NCBI GenBank assembly: GCA_011064725.1
Contig: JAAKFQ010000005.1
Span: 1-46,755 of the forward strand
Length of the DNA: 46,755 nucleotides
Direction of reading: 5' to 3'
Source of the DNA: Chlamydiota bacterium
GTDB taxonomy: Bacteria; Chlamydiota; Chlamydiia; Chlamydiales; JAAKFQ01
The notes beneath the pieces are model-generated. The model saw only the letters and a program-made list of their open reading frames with translations, was not told where the DNA came from and did no database searches. How positions within the stretch are numbered: the first letter of the stretch is position 1; each line of letters starts with the position of its first letter. A program made the translations under genes and the position numbers. Below, in pieces: positions 17,893 to 26,932 of this stretch.

Positions 17893-20076
17893 ATGAAAAA
17901 ATTTCTAGTTTTATTAACAGCGTTTGCATTTTGCTTAGCTCAAGATGATGACAACAAGACAATGGAGGTTCCTCAAAGACCGGCCAAGAAATCTAAGCAA
18001 GACAATGATGATGACAGAGACTACTACTATCCTGCCCGATTTACGATCAGCGGATTTTATCTTTTTGAAGACAAAAAACCGCCCAAGAAAAATAAAAGTT
18101 CGTTTTTTGGAGAAGCTGATGTCTTCATTCCACTTTTGCAAAATTCAAAATTTATCTTTTTTGCTTCTTTAAGAGGTTTGGATTTTGAGGGTAAAAAAAT
18201 TGAGGGAAATTTTGGAGCTGGTATACGTATGATTTTAGGTAACTACGATTGGATATTTGGTGCCTATACATTTTATGATCGCAAACGTTCTTCAAATGCC
18301 AATCTTTTTAACCAGATCACAGCAGGGTTGGAATTTAAAACAAGACGGTTGACACTAGATGTCAATGGCTATTTCCCTTTTGGGGATACAAGCCAAAGAG
18401 CTGATCTTTTTGATGTTGCAAAATTGCAAACAGCAATTGCACCTTTTCAAAACATTATCTTTAAAAGAGGAATGGAAGTTGCGCTATGGGGATTTGATGG
18501 TGAAATAGGGTATAATGTTTGGCAAGGCCTTTCGTTTTTCTTAGGAGGTTTTTATTTTCATAGAAACAATGCAGATACAGTTACAGGGCCTTTTGCGCGC
18601 GTCAATTGGAGGTTTAATTTAAACAGTACAAATAGCATTTTATTTGATCAAATTCACCTAGAACTTGGTAGCTCTTATGATGATGTCAGGGACTGGCGTT
18701 TTTATGCAGGCATTAAATTGTCATGGATGATTGGTGGAAAGCCTGAGCAAAAACCCAGGGGGCTCGCTCGTCGCATGACAGAGTATGTCAGACGCGACTA
18801 TGATGTGATTACAACAGGAAACAACACCCAACCTTTAAGAATTTATGAAGAAAATGGACAAGCAGTCAAGGTACGGTTTGCAAATACAGAAGCAGAATTG
18901 ACAACACCCGCTCAGGTTGTTGCTGTTGAAGGAGCTATTACAATTTCAGGAGATCTTATCACCAATAATGGCCAAACCTTCACGGGGGGAGACTATATTT
19001 TTGATGAGGATGTAAAAATACATTTGTCTGATGGGGGGTCTTTTGAAAACTTCAATGTGATTGTTGCAGAAGGTAATACGATCAGAGATTTAACTTTTAA
19101 AAATACTAATTTGAATAATGATGGTACATCTCATGTGGGCACGTTGACAGTGGACCATGTGACATTTAATTCGGGAATGACGGTTGTTGTCGCAGATTCT
19201 GGAGATAATTCTAATCTTTATGTAAACAACTGTACCTTTAACAACCAAGGTCGAGTGATTGTAAGAAAGACAAGTAATGACACTACGTTGGGTTCTGTAA
19301 CGGTAAAACAATTCAATGATAACACATTTAACAACACGCCCACTGTAAGTGATTTTCCTGCAGTGACGATAGAAACGCTTGCAATAAATGCTAATGCAAA
19401 AGAAAAAATTCATGTTGAAGAGGCCAAAAGAAATACTTTTGCAATCAATCCGGGCGCACAGACAGGAGTCCGCGGCTTTCTTTTTGCAAATGTTGCAGAT
19501 AGTGGTTTTACAAATGTAGAGCAAACAATCAGTGTTGGTGTTTTGGAAGAAAACAGAGTGACTGTGGGCGGCACGGCTGGCAATCACTTTCCTATGCAAG
19601 CGATAAATGGTATTCAAACTAATGTAACAACAGCGACACAAACGATTCAGTTTACTTCCCTTTCATCGAATACATTTGAGGTCGCTGCATCTAACAACAA
19701 TAAAAATCTTCATCTTATAAATTCACAAACAAATACAGCATCTGGTACCCAAACCATCGATATTACTGAACTTGCATTTAATGAAGTGATCATGGGAGCT
19801 GGGACTGGAAATAGTGGAATTGCTATAGAAAATACCACAAACAACACTACCAACACTACAATTCGAGTAGGCAGTCAAGATGAAGGCGGATTTTTCTTAA
19901 ATCAAATGGTTTTAGGTGTAGGTTCTACAAGCGGTATTGCATTTACAAACGATGCGCAAAATGGACAGATCCAAGTAAAGGTCAATAATTTTGGCCAAGA
20001 ACTAAGCCCATCCAACTTTAATGCAAACGTACAAAAAACAGGTTCTAATGTAAATGGCATTGCAATCACACCTTAA
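17893..20076 (+). CDS. Inverse autotransporter (intimin/invasin topology), copy 2
   Basis: 727 aa. AAGGAG overlaps the previous stop and serves the ATG. Signal peptide (1 to about 16, FCLAQ), a short Asp/Lys-rich spacer, and a barrel (about 48-290) closely matching copy 1 (FFGEADVFIPLL, RGLDFEGKKIEGNFG, GGFYFHRNNAD, WRFYAGIKLSWM). The linker RMTEYVRRD (294-302) precedes an Asn/Thr-rich passenger with NNTF- and NTI-type turns and the C-terminal GIAITP. It lacks the 17-residue repeats of copy 1. It probably shares an mRNA with copies 1 and 3; its end overlaps the start of copy 3 by 23 bases. Proposed role: surface adhesin. Confidence 0.78.
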   Translation: MKKFLVLLTAFAFCLAQDDDNKTMEVPQRPAKKSKQDNDDDRDYYYPARFTISGFYLFEDKKPPKKNKSSFFGEADVFIPLLQNSKFIFFASLRGLDFEGKKIEGNFGAGIRMILGNYDWIFGAYTFYDRKRSSNANLFNQITAGLEFKTRRLTLDVNGYFPFGDTSQRADLFDVAKLQTAIAPFQNIIFKRGMEVALWGFDGEIGYNVWQGLSFFLGGFYFHRNNADTVTGPFARVNWRFNLNSTNSILFDQIHLELGSSYDDVRDWRFYAGIKLSWMIGGKPEQKPRGLARRMTEYVRRDYDVITTGNNTQPLRIYEENGQAVKVRFANTEAELTTPAQVVAVEGAITISGDLITNNGQTFTGGDYIFDEDVKIHLSDGGSFENFNVIVAEGNTIRDLTFKNTNLNNDGTSHVGTLTVDHVTFNSGMTVVVADSGDNSNLYVNNCTFNNQGRVIVRKTSNDTTLGSVTVKQFNDNTFNNTPTVSDFPAVTIETLAINANAKEKIHVEEAKRNTFAINPGAQTGVRGFLFANVADSGFTNVEQTISVGVLEENRVTVGGTAGNHFPMQAINGIQTNVTTATQTIQFTSLSSNTFEVAASNNNKNLHLINSQTNTASGTQTIDITELAFNEVIMGAGTGNSGIAIENTTNNTTNTTIRVGSQDEGGFFLNQMVLGVGSTSGIAFTNDAQNGQIQVKVNNFGQELSPSNFNANVQKTGSNVNGIAITP

Positions 20077-22277
20077 ATTTTTGCTATTATTTGCTGGCAC
20101 GTTTGGTGTTTGCCAAGAAATAAACGAACGAGAAGTAAGCGAGCCTGCCAAAACGTTTGATACAACACCCATTCAAGATGAAAATTTTGTTAAAGAAGAT
20201 CAAAGCGAATATTTACCACGCTTAAGTGTGGGAGGATTTTATCATAACCACGACCATCTGTTTGGTGAACTTGATGTATTTCTTCCTTTTATTCAAACGG
20301 ATGATTTTCTGCTTTTTGGTAATCTTCGAGGATTAGATTTTAAAGGAAGTCAAGGTGAAATCAATCTTGGTTTAGGTGTGCGCGTTCTGTGTCAACATTG
20401 GTTGTTTGGCATTTATTCTTATTATGATCGTAAACGTTCTGAACACAGAAAACTTTTTAATCAAATCACCGCAGGCATTGAGGCTAAAACGCGGCGTTTT
20501 ACTTTTGATGCCAATGCCTATATTCCCTTTGGCAAAACACGCATAAGAGAAAAAGAGTTTGACAAAGTAGAGCTTCGTGATGGGGACAATAATTTTAAAA
20601 ATATCTGGTACGTTCGGGGTCAAGAGGTTGCCCTTTGGGGATTGGATGGAGAAATAGGTTATAATTTTTGGAAATGGTTTTCGCTTTTTGCAGGAGGTTT
20701 CTATTTTGACAGAAAGGGCGTACCTTCGCTAGCCGGACCTATGGGACGCATTGAAGCGAATGTAGATACATATAAAACCAAAAACATTTTTTATTTTTGA
20801 TCATATTCGGTTAGAAGCAGGAATGACTTATGATCACATAAGAAAAACGCGAGCTTATGGAGGCATTCGCATTTCATGGGATTTGGGAAATCGGGACAAG
20901 ATACGTAATAAAGGTTTACGTAAACGGATGACAGAATATGTTAGACGTGATTTCGATGTGATCGTAGCAGGAGATGACGATCAACTTTTTCAGCGTTTAA
21001 ATAATGCAGATGGCTCTGCTGTAACAGTGCGTTTAGTGTCTAATGATGCACAATTAGATCAAGCGATCACAAATCAAGCGCAAGTCATTGGCGTTGAAGG
21101 AACCATTACAGCAGCTACTCAAAAAACACCGCTGATTTCCATAGCAGTTACAGGTGGGATCTATCAGTTTTTAGGCGATATGGAAATCCGTTTATCAGAT
21201 TTCGGTAAATTTTCTTACGCTAATGATGTTCTTTTTAGTTTAAATCGGGGCGTTTATTCATTTAGAGACCTTAGCTTTTTATCTTTAAATCCGAATAAAG
21301 CATCAGCCATTTCTAACCTTGCACAAATAGAAGAGGTTTTGGTTGATAATTGCCAATTTAAAAATGCAACAATAGCTTTAACAGGATTTGATTATGATAG
21401 TTCTAAAATTGTAATTACAAACAATGCGTTTAATCTAGATTCGATCACAACAAGTAGACGGCCTTTGCTCTTTACTCTTGCACAGACCGCTCCAGCGTCA
21501 TTAAATATAGCTTTAATACAGGGCAACTCATTTACAACAGATCTTATGAACACAGGTACAAGTTTTATTATAATTTCAACAATTTCAACAACAAATGATG
21601 CGTTTAGCGGTAATATACAAGTGGGCGATATTATTCAAAACACATTTTTGTGCAAAGAAGCGCAACTAAAAGAAGTTCGGGGTATTGCTGTTATCAATGA
21701 AAAGCTCTTTACGATTTCTCCAGTTGATCAAAACATCACGATTCGTTCTATTTCCAATAATACATTTGAATTTTTAGCGACGGGTAATAAAGAGAAGTGT
21801 CGTGTCATTAATTTAATCAATTTAGGTGGCAGTGATTTTTCCACCCAATCCATTTATGTACAAAATATGAATAGCAATCTCATCAAAATTCAAAATTATA
21901 CAAAAGCTCGAGGTATTGAGTTTCTTTTGGGACAAACCTCAGACTTCGCTAAACAATCGATACAGGTTGATCATATATTACACAATGACATCACATATGA
22001 TGGTGCAGATAGCCATGGTGTAATTATCTTTTCAGGTTTCCCTGCTTCTACAAGCAAAGATAATACAGTGGTCGTTGGCCAAAATGGGGGCTTTTTTGAT
22101 AACCATTTTCATACAACTCCCACTACGGGATTTGTGGATATTTTTATAAAAAACCTCAATGCAGATCCATCCAATACAATAGATGTTTTTGTGCATGACG
22201 GCGGAAAAGGACTATCTGAAGCGAACGGTGATGCTGATGTGGCTACAGAGGGTCCGAATATCAATATTACCCCATAG
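20054..22277 (+). pseudogene. Inverse autotransporter copy 3, frameshifted
   Basis: Two open parts, 20054-20800 (signal peptide and most of the barrel) and 20823-22277 (last barrel strands, RMTEYVRRD linker, passenger ending INITP), are one gene split by a single extra base. Near 20787-20798 the DNA reads T6-A-T5. Removing one T restores N-I-F-Y-F-D-H-I-R-L-E-A-G, matching the neighbours' ILFDQ/VVDRIHLEAG. The joined product would be about 740 aa. The start (MALQSHLKFLLLFAG) gives a signal peptide like that of copy 4. Either a decaying gene, a sequencing error in a homopolymer, or a slipped-strand on/off switch. The passenger remains open for about 450 codons, so the break is recent or reversible. 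Confidence 0.75.
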
Positions 22278-22343
22278 TGCGCGAAACGATTTTACAAAAA
22301 ATAAATATCATGGAAAAATGCGCTTAATTGATGAATTTTTTTT

Positions 22344-24509
22344 ATGTTAAAAAAAAGCGCACTTTTATTTTTATGCACATTTGGTTTTTGCCAAGAGCCT
22401 ATCCAGGAACCAATCCAAGCGCAGAGTCAAGAGCAGATTCAGGAACTAATCCCTGTTGAAAAAGAACATGCTTATTACCCCACACGATTCAGTGTAGGTG
22501 GGTTTTATCATAATCGCGACCATCTATTTGGTGAGATTGATCTTTTGCTTCCCTTCATTCAGTCCGACAATTTTTTGTTTTTTGGCAACATTCGAGGATT
22601 GGATTTTGAAAAGAGCAAATCAGAAATGAATCTTGGATTGGGATTTCGCGTTATTTTTCAGGACATTTTGTTTGGTATCTATTCTTTTTATGATCGCAAA
22701 AAATCTGAGCATAAAAACTTTTTTAGTCAAATCACGGCGGGTATCGAAGCAAAAACCAAGCGCTTTACTTTTGATGCTAACGCGTATATTCCTTTTGGCA
22801 AAAAACGCAAGCGTGACGTTGAAGCGGACCAAACAGAATTAAGAGATGGAATCGCTCCTTTTAAAAATATTTGGTTTATTGGGGGGAAGGAAGTTGCACT
22901 TTATGGCTTTGATGGAGAAATTGGCTATGAAGTGATCCATGGCGTCTCTTTTTTTGTAGGTGGCTTTTATTTTAATAGGAAAAATACTTCTAAAATAATG
23001 GGACCTCAGGGTCGTATTGAAGTTATAATCGATATCAATAAAAATAACCGTTTTTCTGTTGTTGATCGGATTCATTTAGAAGCAGGAGTGACCCATGATC
23101 ATGTAAGAAAATCACGTGCGTATGCAGGCATACGTTTGTCGTGGGATTTGGGTGAAAAAGGGAAGAGTCGTCCAACAGGATTACATAAACGGATGACAGA
23201 ATATGTCAGACGTGATTTTAATATTGTAACAGCACCAAATAATGCACCCTTTCAGCGGTTAAATCATCCAGATGGATCGCCTTACACTGTAATTGTTGCA
23301 AAAAATCGCCAAGAGCTCGATATAGCAATTGGAAACAATCCTAATATTGTTGCTCTTGATGGAGCTTCTGGAGGAAGCACAGCATCTACTTTAAATGATG
23401 ATCAATTTTTTACAGGGGGTATATTTCCTTTTGGTGATCAACATGAAATTAGACTTTCTAATGGAGGCACAATAGAAAATGGGATCATCCTTGGTAAAAA
23501 TAATACTCTTAGAGATTTAACTTTTGAAAATGCGCAATTAACAAATGACCCTACTACAAAACCTCACGTAGGTACTTTGCTTGTAGAATATGTGAGCTTT
23601 AATAATTTAGGATCCAATGCCATTGAGATGGTGATTGGAGCTGCTGGAACAAATTCCACTATAACACTTCAAAATAACACCTTAAATGTTCAGAGTCAGT
23701 ATGGCATTTTTATAGAAAGACAAAATGCAGGAGGCCTGACAGTTGCTAATATTGACAATAATAACATTGTATTAAATGCCAATACAAATAATGCAGGAGC
23801 AATCTTTATTACAAATGGATCCTCTACTGATGGTTTTGCTACAAGTCAAAACATTAACTTTGGTCAAATTGAAAATAATACTATTACAATCAATGCGACA
23901 GGGTTAATAGGTGCTCAAGGTATTACTCTTAATAACACCACAGATCCTACTAACAAATCAAGCCAAACCATTAATAATAATGGTAGCATTTTTAATAATT
24001 CGATCACTATTAATAATGGAAATAATCATGCAGGTATTGCTCTTACCAATATATCTACTAATACTGCTCCACTTCCCACACAAATTATCGCTATTGATCA
24101 AATTAGTTCTAATTCCATTACAATTGCAGCTGCAACAAACAATCAAAATATTTTAATATTAAATACAGAAAGCTTAACCGCACAGACTGTCCAAACATTG
24201 GGGGTTAATAAAGTGACACAAAATCACCTCACAAGTAATTTCAACAGCACCAATATTGGAATTTTGTTAGATAACGAAGGTAATTTTGTACAAAAGATGT
24301 CAGCTGGGTTTAATGATGGGTTTTTTGAAAATCAAATTCAAAGAGATGGAGACACAGGTATTATTCGTTTAACTAACAATAATACATCAACTTTTGGATC
24401 AGTCAATGTTAAGGTTAATTTTTTTGGAGAAAACTTTCAAGACGCAAATAATGGCGCAGAAATTCAAGAAACGGGATCTGATATTGGTCACATTGTCATA
24501 ACACCTTGA
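22344..24509 (+). CDS. Inverse autotransporter (intimin/invasin topology), copy 4
   Basis: 721 aa. Signal peptide (LLFLCTFGFCQ), a short Gln/Ile repeat spacer (EPIQEPIQAQSQEQIQ), a barrel (GGFYHNRDHLFGEID, IRGLDFEKSKSEMNLGLG, YAGIRLSWDLG), the linker RMTEYVRRD (283-291), and a strongly repetitive passenger. Passenger units of about 45-50 residues carry the pattern NN-x-I-x-I, then GI-x-L-x-N, then Q-x-I, which suggests a right-handed beta-helix with Asn ladders. The C-terminus is HIVITP. Barrel and signal are closest to copy 3, so copies 1/2 and 3/4 look like duplicated pairs. 66 bases separate it from copy 3, enough for its own promoter. No clear Shine-Dalgarno sequence is seen. Confidence 0.78.
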   Translation: MLKKSALLFLCTFGFCQEPIQEPIQAQSQEQIQELIPVEKEHAYYPTRFSVGGFYHNRDHLFGEIDLLLPFIQSDNFLFFGNIRGLDFEKSKSEMNLGLGFRVIFQDILFGIYSFYDRKKSEHKNFFSQITAGIEAKTKRFTFDANAYIPFGKKRKRDVEADQTELRDGIAPFKNIWFIGGKEVALYGFDGEIGYEVIHGVSFFVGGFYFNRKNTSKIMGPQGRIEVIIDINKNNRFSVVDRIHLEAGVTHDHVRKSRAYAGIRLSWDLGEKGKSRPTGLHKRMTEYVRRDFNIVTAPNNAPFQRLNHPDGSPYTVIVAKNRQELDIAIGNNPNIVALDGASGGSTASTLNDDQFFTGGIFPFGDQHEIRLSNGGTIENGIILGKNNTLRDLTFENAQLTNDPTTKPHVGTLLVEYVSFNNLGSNAIEMVIGAAGTNSTITLQNNTLNVQSQYGIFIERQNAGGLTVANIDNNNIVLNANTNNAGAIFITNGSSTDGFATSQNINFGQIENNTITINATGLIGAQGITLNNTTDPTNKSSQTINNNGSIFNNSITINNGNNHAGIALTNISTNTAPLPTQIIAIDQISSNSITIAAATNNQNILILNTESLTAQTVQTLGVNKVTQNHLTSNFNSTNIGILLDNEGNFVQKMSAGFNDGFFENQIQRDGDTGIIRLTNNNTSTFGSVNVKVNFFGENFQDANNGAEIQETGSDIGHIVITP

Positions 24510-24534
24510 CTGTGATTGCAAATATCCATTCCAT

Positions 24535-25446
24535 TTAAACGTTAAAAAACGCAAGCAAGTTTTCTGCGGCTTTTTTTGTCATTTGCGTGCGACATTCGAT
24601 CGTTGCTGTCCCAATGTGTGGAGTGATAATCACATTGTCTAGATTGGCAAGTTCATGTTTTCCTAAAGGCTCTGGATCGGTCACGTCGAGCGCTGCTTGT
24701 TTTATGATACGATTTTTTAGTGCAAAGATAAGATCGTTTTGATTAATAACGGCTCCTCTTGCTAGATTCAGAAGGGTTGCAGAAGGTTGCATTTTTTTTA
24801 AAAAGTCTAAATCGACCATGCCTCTTGCTTCTTTTGTTAGAGGCATGTGCAAAGAGACTACATCGCTTGATTTTAAAAGCGTGTCTAGATCGACTTGTTT
24901 GCAATGCTCCACATCTATTTTTGTTCTTTTATGAAAAAGTACGCGCATTCCAAATCCAAGCGCTCTTTTTGCCACAGCAAGGCCAATGCGTCCAAATCCC
25001 ACAATACCTAACGTTTTTCCATGTAGTTCTTGACCAACAAAAAACGTAGGATCCCACTTATTCCATTTTCCATCTTTGACAAATGTGTTTGCAGGGCAGA
25101 CGTTTTTAAAAATAGCTAAAAGAAGAGCCAGAGTCATCTCAGCTGTGCTGATAGTGACAATATCTGGCAAATGATGAACAACGATATTTTTTTCTTTGGC
25201 AAATGCACAATCGATATTATCTGTACCTACAGCCCAATTGGAGAGTACTTTTAACTGTGTAGCGTGTTTTAAGATGTCTTTATCAAAAAAATCCAAAAAG
25301 GTAGATAGAATACCATCGTAGAGTTGTACAGCTTCAATAAGCTCATTTTTTGTAAGAGCATTTTTTTTATTTTGATGCACCTCAAAATCTTTGAGAATGG
25401 TTTTCCCAATATCGGGCAGATCTCTTGTAATTAGTATTTTTACCAT
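24535..25446 (-). CDS. D-2-hydroxyacid dehydrogenase, glyoxylate-reductase-like
   Basis: 303 aa from the ATG at 25446 (MVKILITRD); an upstream in-frame ATG at 25473 adds nine non-conserved residues. NAD(P)-binding Rossmann motif GIVGFGRIG, substrate region SNWAVGTDNID, catalytic Arg in NLARGAVI, and catalytic His in TPHIGTAT. By family it reduces a 2-keto acid such as glyoxylate, hydroxypyruvate or 3-phosphohydroxypyruvate; which one cannot be decided. It has no ACT domain, so a classical SerA is less likely. It converges with the last inverse autotransporter (25-base gap) and diverges from the pseudopilin-like gene at 25490, with a TATAAT close to its start. Confidence 0.88.
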   Translation of the reverse strand: MVKILITRDLPDIGKTILKDFEVHQNKKNALTKNELIEAVQLYDGILSTFLDFFDKDILKHATQLKVLSNWAVGTDNIDCAFAKEKNIVVHHLPDIVTISTAEMTLALLLAIFKNVCPANTFVKDGKWNKWDPTFFVGQELHGKTLGIVGFGRIGLAVAKRALGFGMRVLFHKRTKIDVEHCKQVDLDTLLKSSDVVSLHMPLTKEARGMVDLDFLKKMQPSATLLNLARGAVINQNDLIFALKNRIIKQAALDVTDPEPLGKHELANLDNVIITPHIGTATIECRTQMTKKAAENLLAFFNV

Positions 25447-25489
25447 GACGCTATTATAAGTTAATTCCAACAAATGCTACAATAGTAGC

Positions 25490-25975
25490 ATGCGTTTTTT
25501 CTCTTTGATTGAATTATTGGTCTCTTTTGCCCTGGGTGCATTGCTATTTTCGCTTTGTTTTCAAGGATTTGTTTATTTTCAACCCAAAAACAAACCAAAG
25601 CTGGAATATGCAAGACAGTGGGCTTATACAAATAGCGTTTTAAAAGAAATGCTAGCGTTTGCAAAAAAAGACTTAGAAAAAAGAAATCTTAAAGGCTTGT
25701 CATTTGTTTTTGATCAAGGCATTGATATTCATGGAAAATTTTCTGACTTAAATGTGGCAAATCTTTTTTTGGAAGACCGTATTTTAAAACTCACCATCCT
25801 TAATTCAAAAACAAGAAATAAAAAAACAATTCACCTTATGGTAGATGTGGAAGATTTTAAAATATACAACAAGCAATTAGAGCTAAAAAACACGCTTGTT
25901 TTTCAACCTGAAATGGAGGGTGTTGTGCTTGAAATAACAAAATACAAAAAACCTATCAGGTTGTATATAAAATGA
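25490..25975 (+). CDS. Pseudopilin-like small protein
   Basis: 161 aa. The N-terminus MRFFSLIELLVSFALGALLFS matches the type IV prepilin/pseudopilin signal (F-S-L-I-E-L followed by a hydrophobic helix), though the residue before the cleavage point is Phe rather than Gly. The remainder is hydrophilic with beta-type alternation. Probable minor pseudopilin of a type II secretion-like system. It overlaps the next gene by four bases (ATGA), so they form an operon. Confidence 0.65.
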   Translation: MRFFSLIELLVSFALGALLFSLCFQGFVYFQPKNKPKLEYARQWAYTNSVLKEMLAFAKKDLEKRNLKGLSFVFDQGIDIHGKFSDLNVANLFLEDRILKLTILNSKTRNKKTIHLMVDVEDFKIYNKQLELKNTLVFQPEMEGVVLEITKYKKPIRLYIK

Positions 25976-26769
25976 TCTATATTTTAGTCTCACTCTTTTT
26001 TTCCTCCGTTTTTTTCATTATGAGCATGGAAAATACAGAAAATGTGAAAACAGAAAGTTTTTTACTCAAGCAGATGCAAGACTATAGGCATGCAGAAAAT
26101 AAGATTGAAAACAAAAAACAGTCAGCTCTTTTTTCTCGCATGACACAACTTGAGAAAGTTAAAAGCGATGGGACAGGTGCCACACCTCGCCACGTGCATC
26201 GGGTAAATTTGAGAGCTTTGTTTAAAAATGATAAGGCGGTCTGTGGTTTTTTGGTGGATTGGATAGATGCAACCTATCAGGACCATTTTAAACGCAAAGT
26301 GGGCAAAGTATTCACAGATGCAATATTGAAGTACTATCACCAACTTTCCTTAGAAGATAGACAAAACTTCAAACTACACCAATTGACTGAGGTCCCATTT
26401 AAAAACCAAGAGGACAGAATCGCTTTTTTGAAAATGCTAAAAGGTTCAAGGGCGCTGCGTTATGTCAGTTTTTTTGATCTATTTACCCTCAATGATCTTC
26501 CAACGATGTACTTTTATCATTGTTCTAAAAAAATGTTGTCTTTTCTTTTTTCAGAAGAACAAAGAAAACTCGTGAAAAATGAATACAAAAGGGTCTTTAA
26601 AGAAAAACAAAAACCGTGGAGCGCTTCTGATTGTATTCAACGCATGAACCTAAATGTTGTGCAAAAAAAAAGACTCACGCTGTTTTCTTTTGAATTCAAC
26701 CACTCGTCTAAAAAGGAGAGGGTTTTTTTAGAAAAAGAAAAAGATCTTCCGCTTAAACGGAAGCTTTAG
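25972..26769 (+). CDS. Unknown exported or membrane-anchored protein
   Basis: 265 aa, not recognised. A hydrophobic N-terminal segment (MIYILVSLFFSSVFFIMS) could be a signal peptide or anchor; the rest is Lys-rich and mostly helical in appearance, with no motif I can name. Start overlaps the end of the pseudopilin-like gene (ATGA), so it may belong to the same secretion apparatus, perhaps as a minor component. Its stop lies one base before a MITE-like repeat. Confidence 0.6.
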   Translation: MIYILVSLFFSSVFFIMSMENTENVKTESFLLKQMQDYRHAENKIENKKQSALFSRMTQLEKVKSDGTGATPRHVHRVNLRALFKNDKAVCGFLVDWIDATYQDHFKRKVGKVFTDAILKYYHQLSLEDRQNFKLHQLTEVPFKNQEDRIAFLKMLKGSRALRYVSFFDLFTLNDLPTMYFYHCSKKMLSFLFSEEQRKLVKNEYKRVFKEKQKPWSASDCIQRMNLNVVQKKRLTLFSFEFNHSSKKERVFLEKEKDLPLKRKL

Positions 26770-26770
26770 G

Positions 26771-26932
26771 AACTGACATTACGCACTCCCTTCCATTTAT
26801 ATGAGGGCTGCAAGGAGCCATTGACTGCGTCTTTCTCCTCATGCAACTCCTTAGAGTTGCATTTGTCGAACATCCTTGTCTCTTGCACCTTTCGCTCCTC
26901 CTCTAAATGAAATGTATTGCGTAATATCAGTT
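26771..26932 (+). repeat. MITE-like intergenic repeat, copy B
   Basis: 162 bp with clear inverted ends: AACTGACATTACGCA at the left and the reverse complement AACTGATATTACGCA at the right. Perfect 9-bp palindrome arms ATGCAACTC / GAGTTGCAT with a 4-base loop at 26841-26862. It lies between convergent genes. Its right end carries the stop codon (TGA) of the histidine kinase. Confidence 0.85.

Noticed and set aside
20823-22277. Separate 484-residue gene
   Set aside because: It has no signal peptide and begins in the middle of a barrel strand; its sequence continues the preceding ORF after removal of one T, so I treat both as one frameshifted gene.
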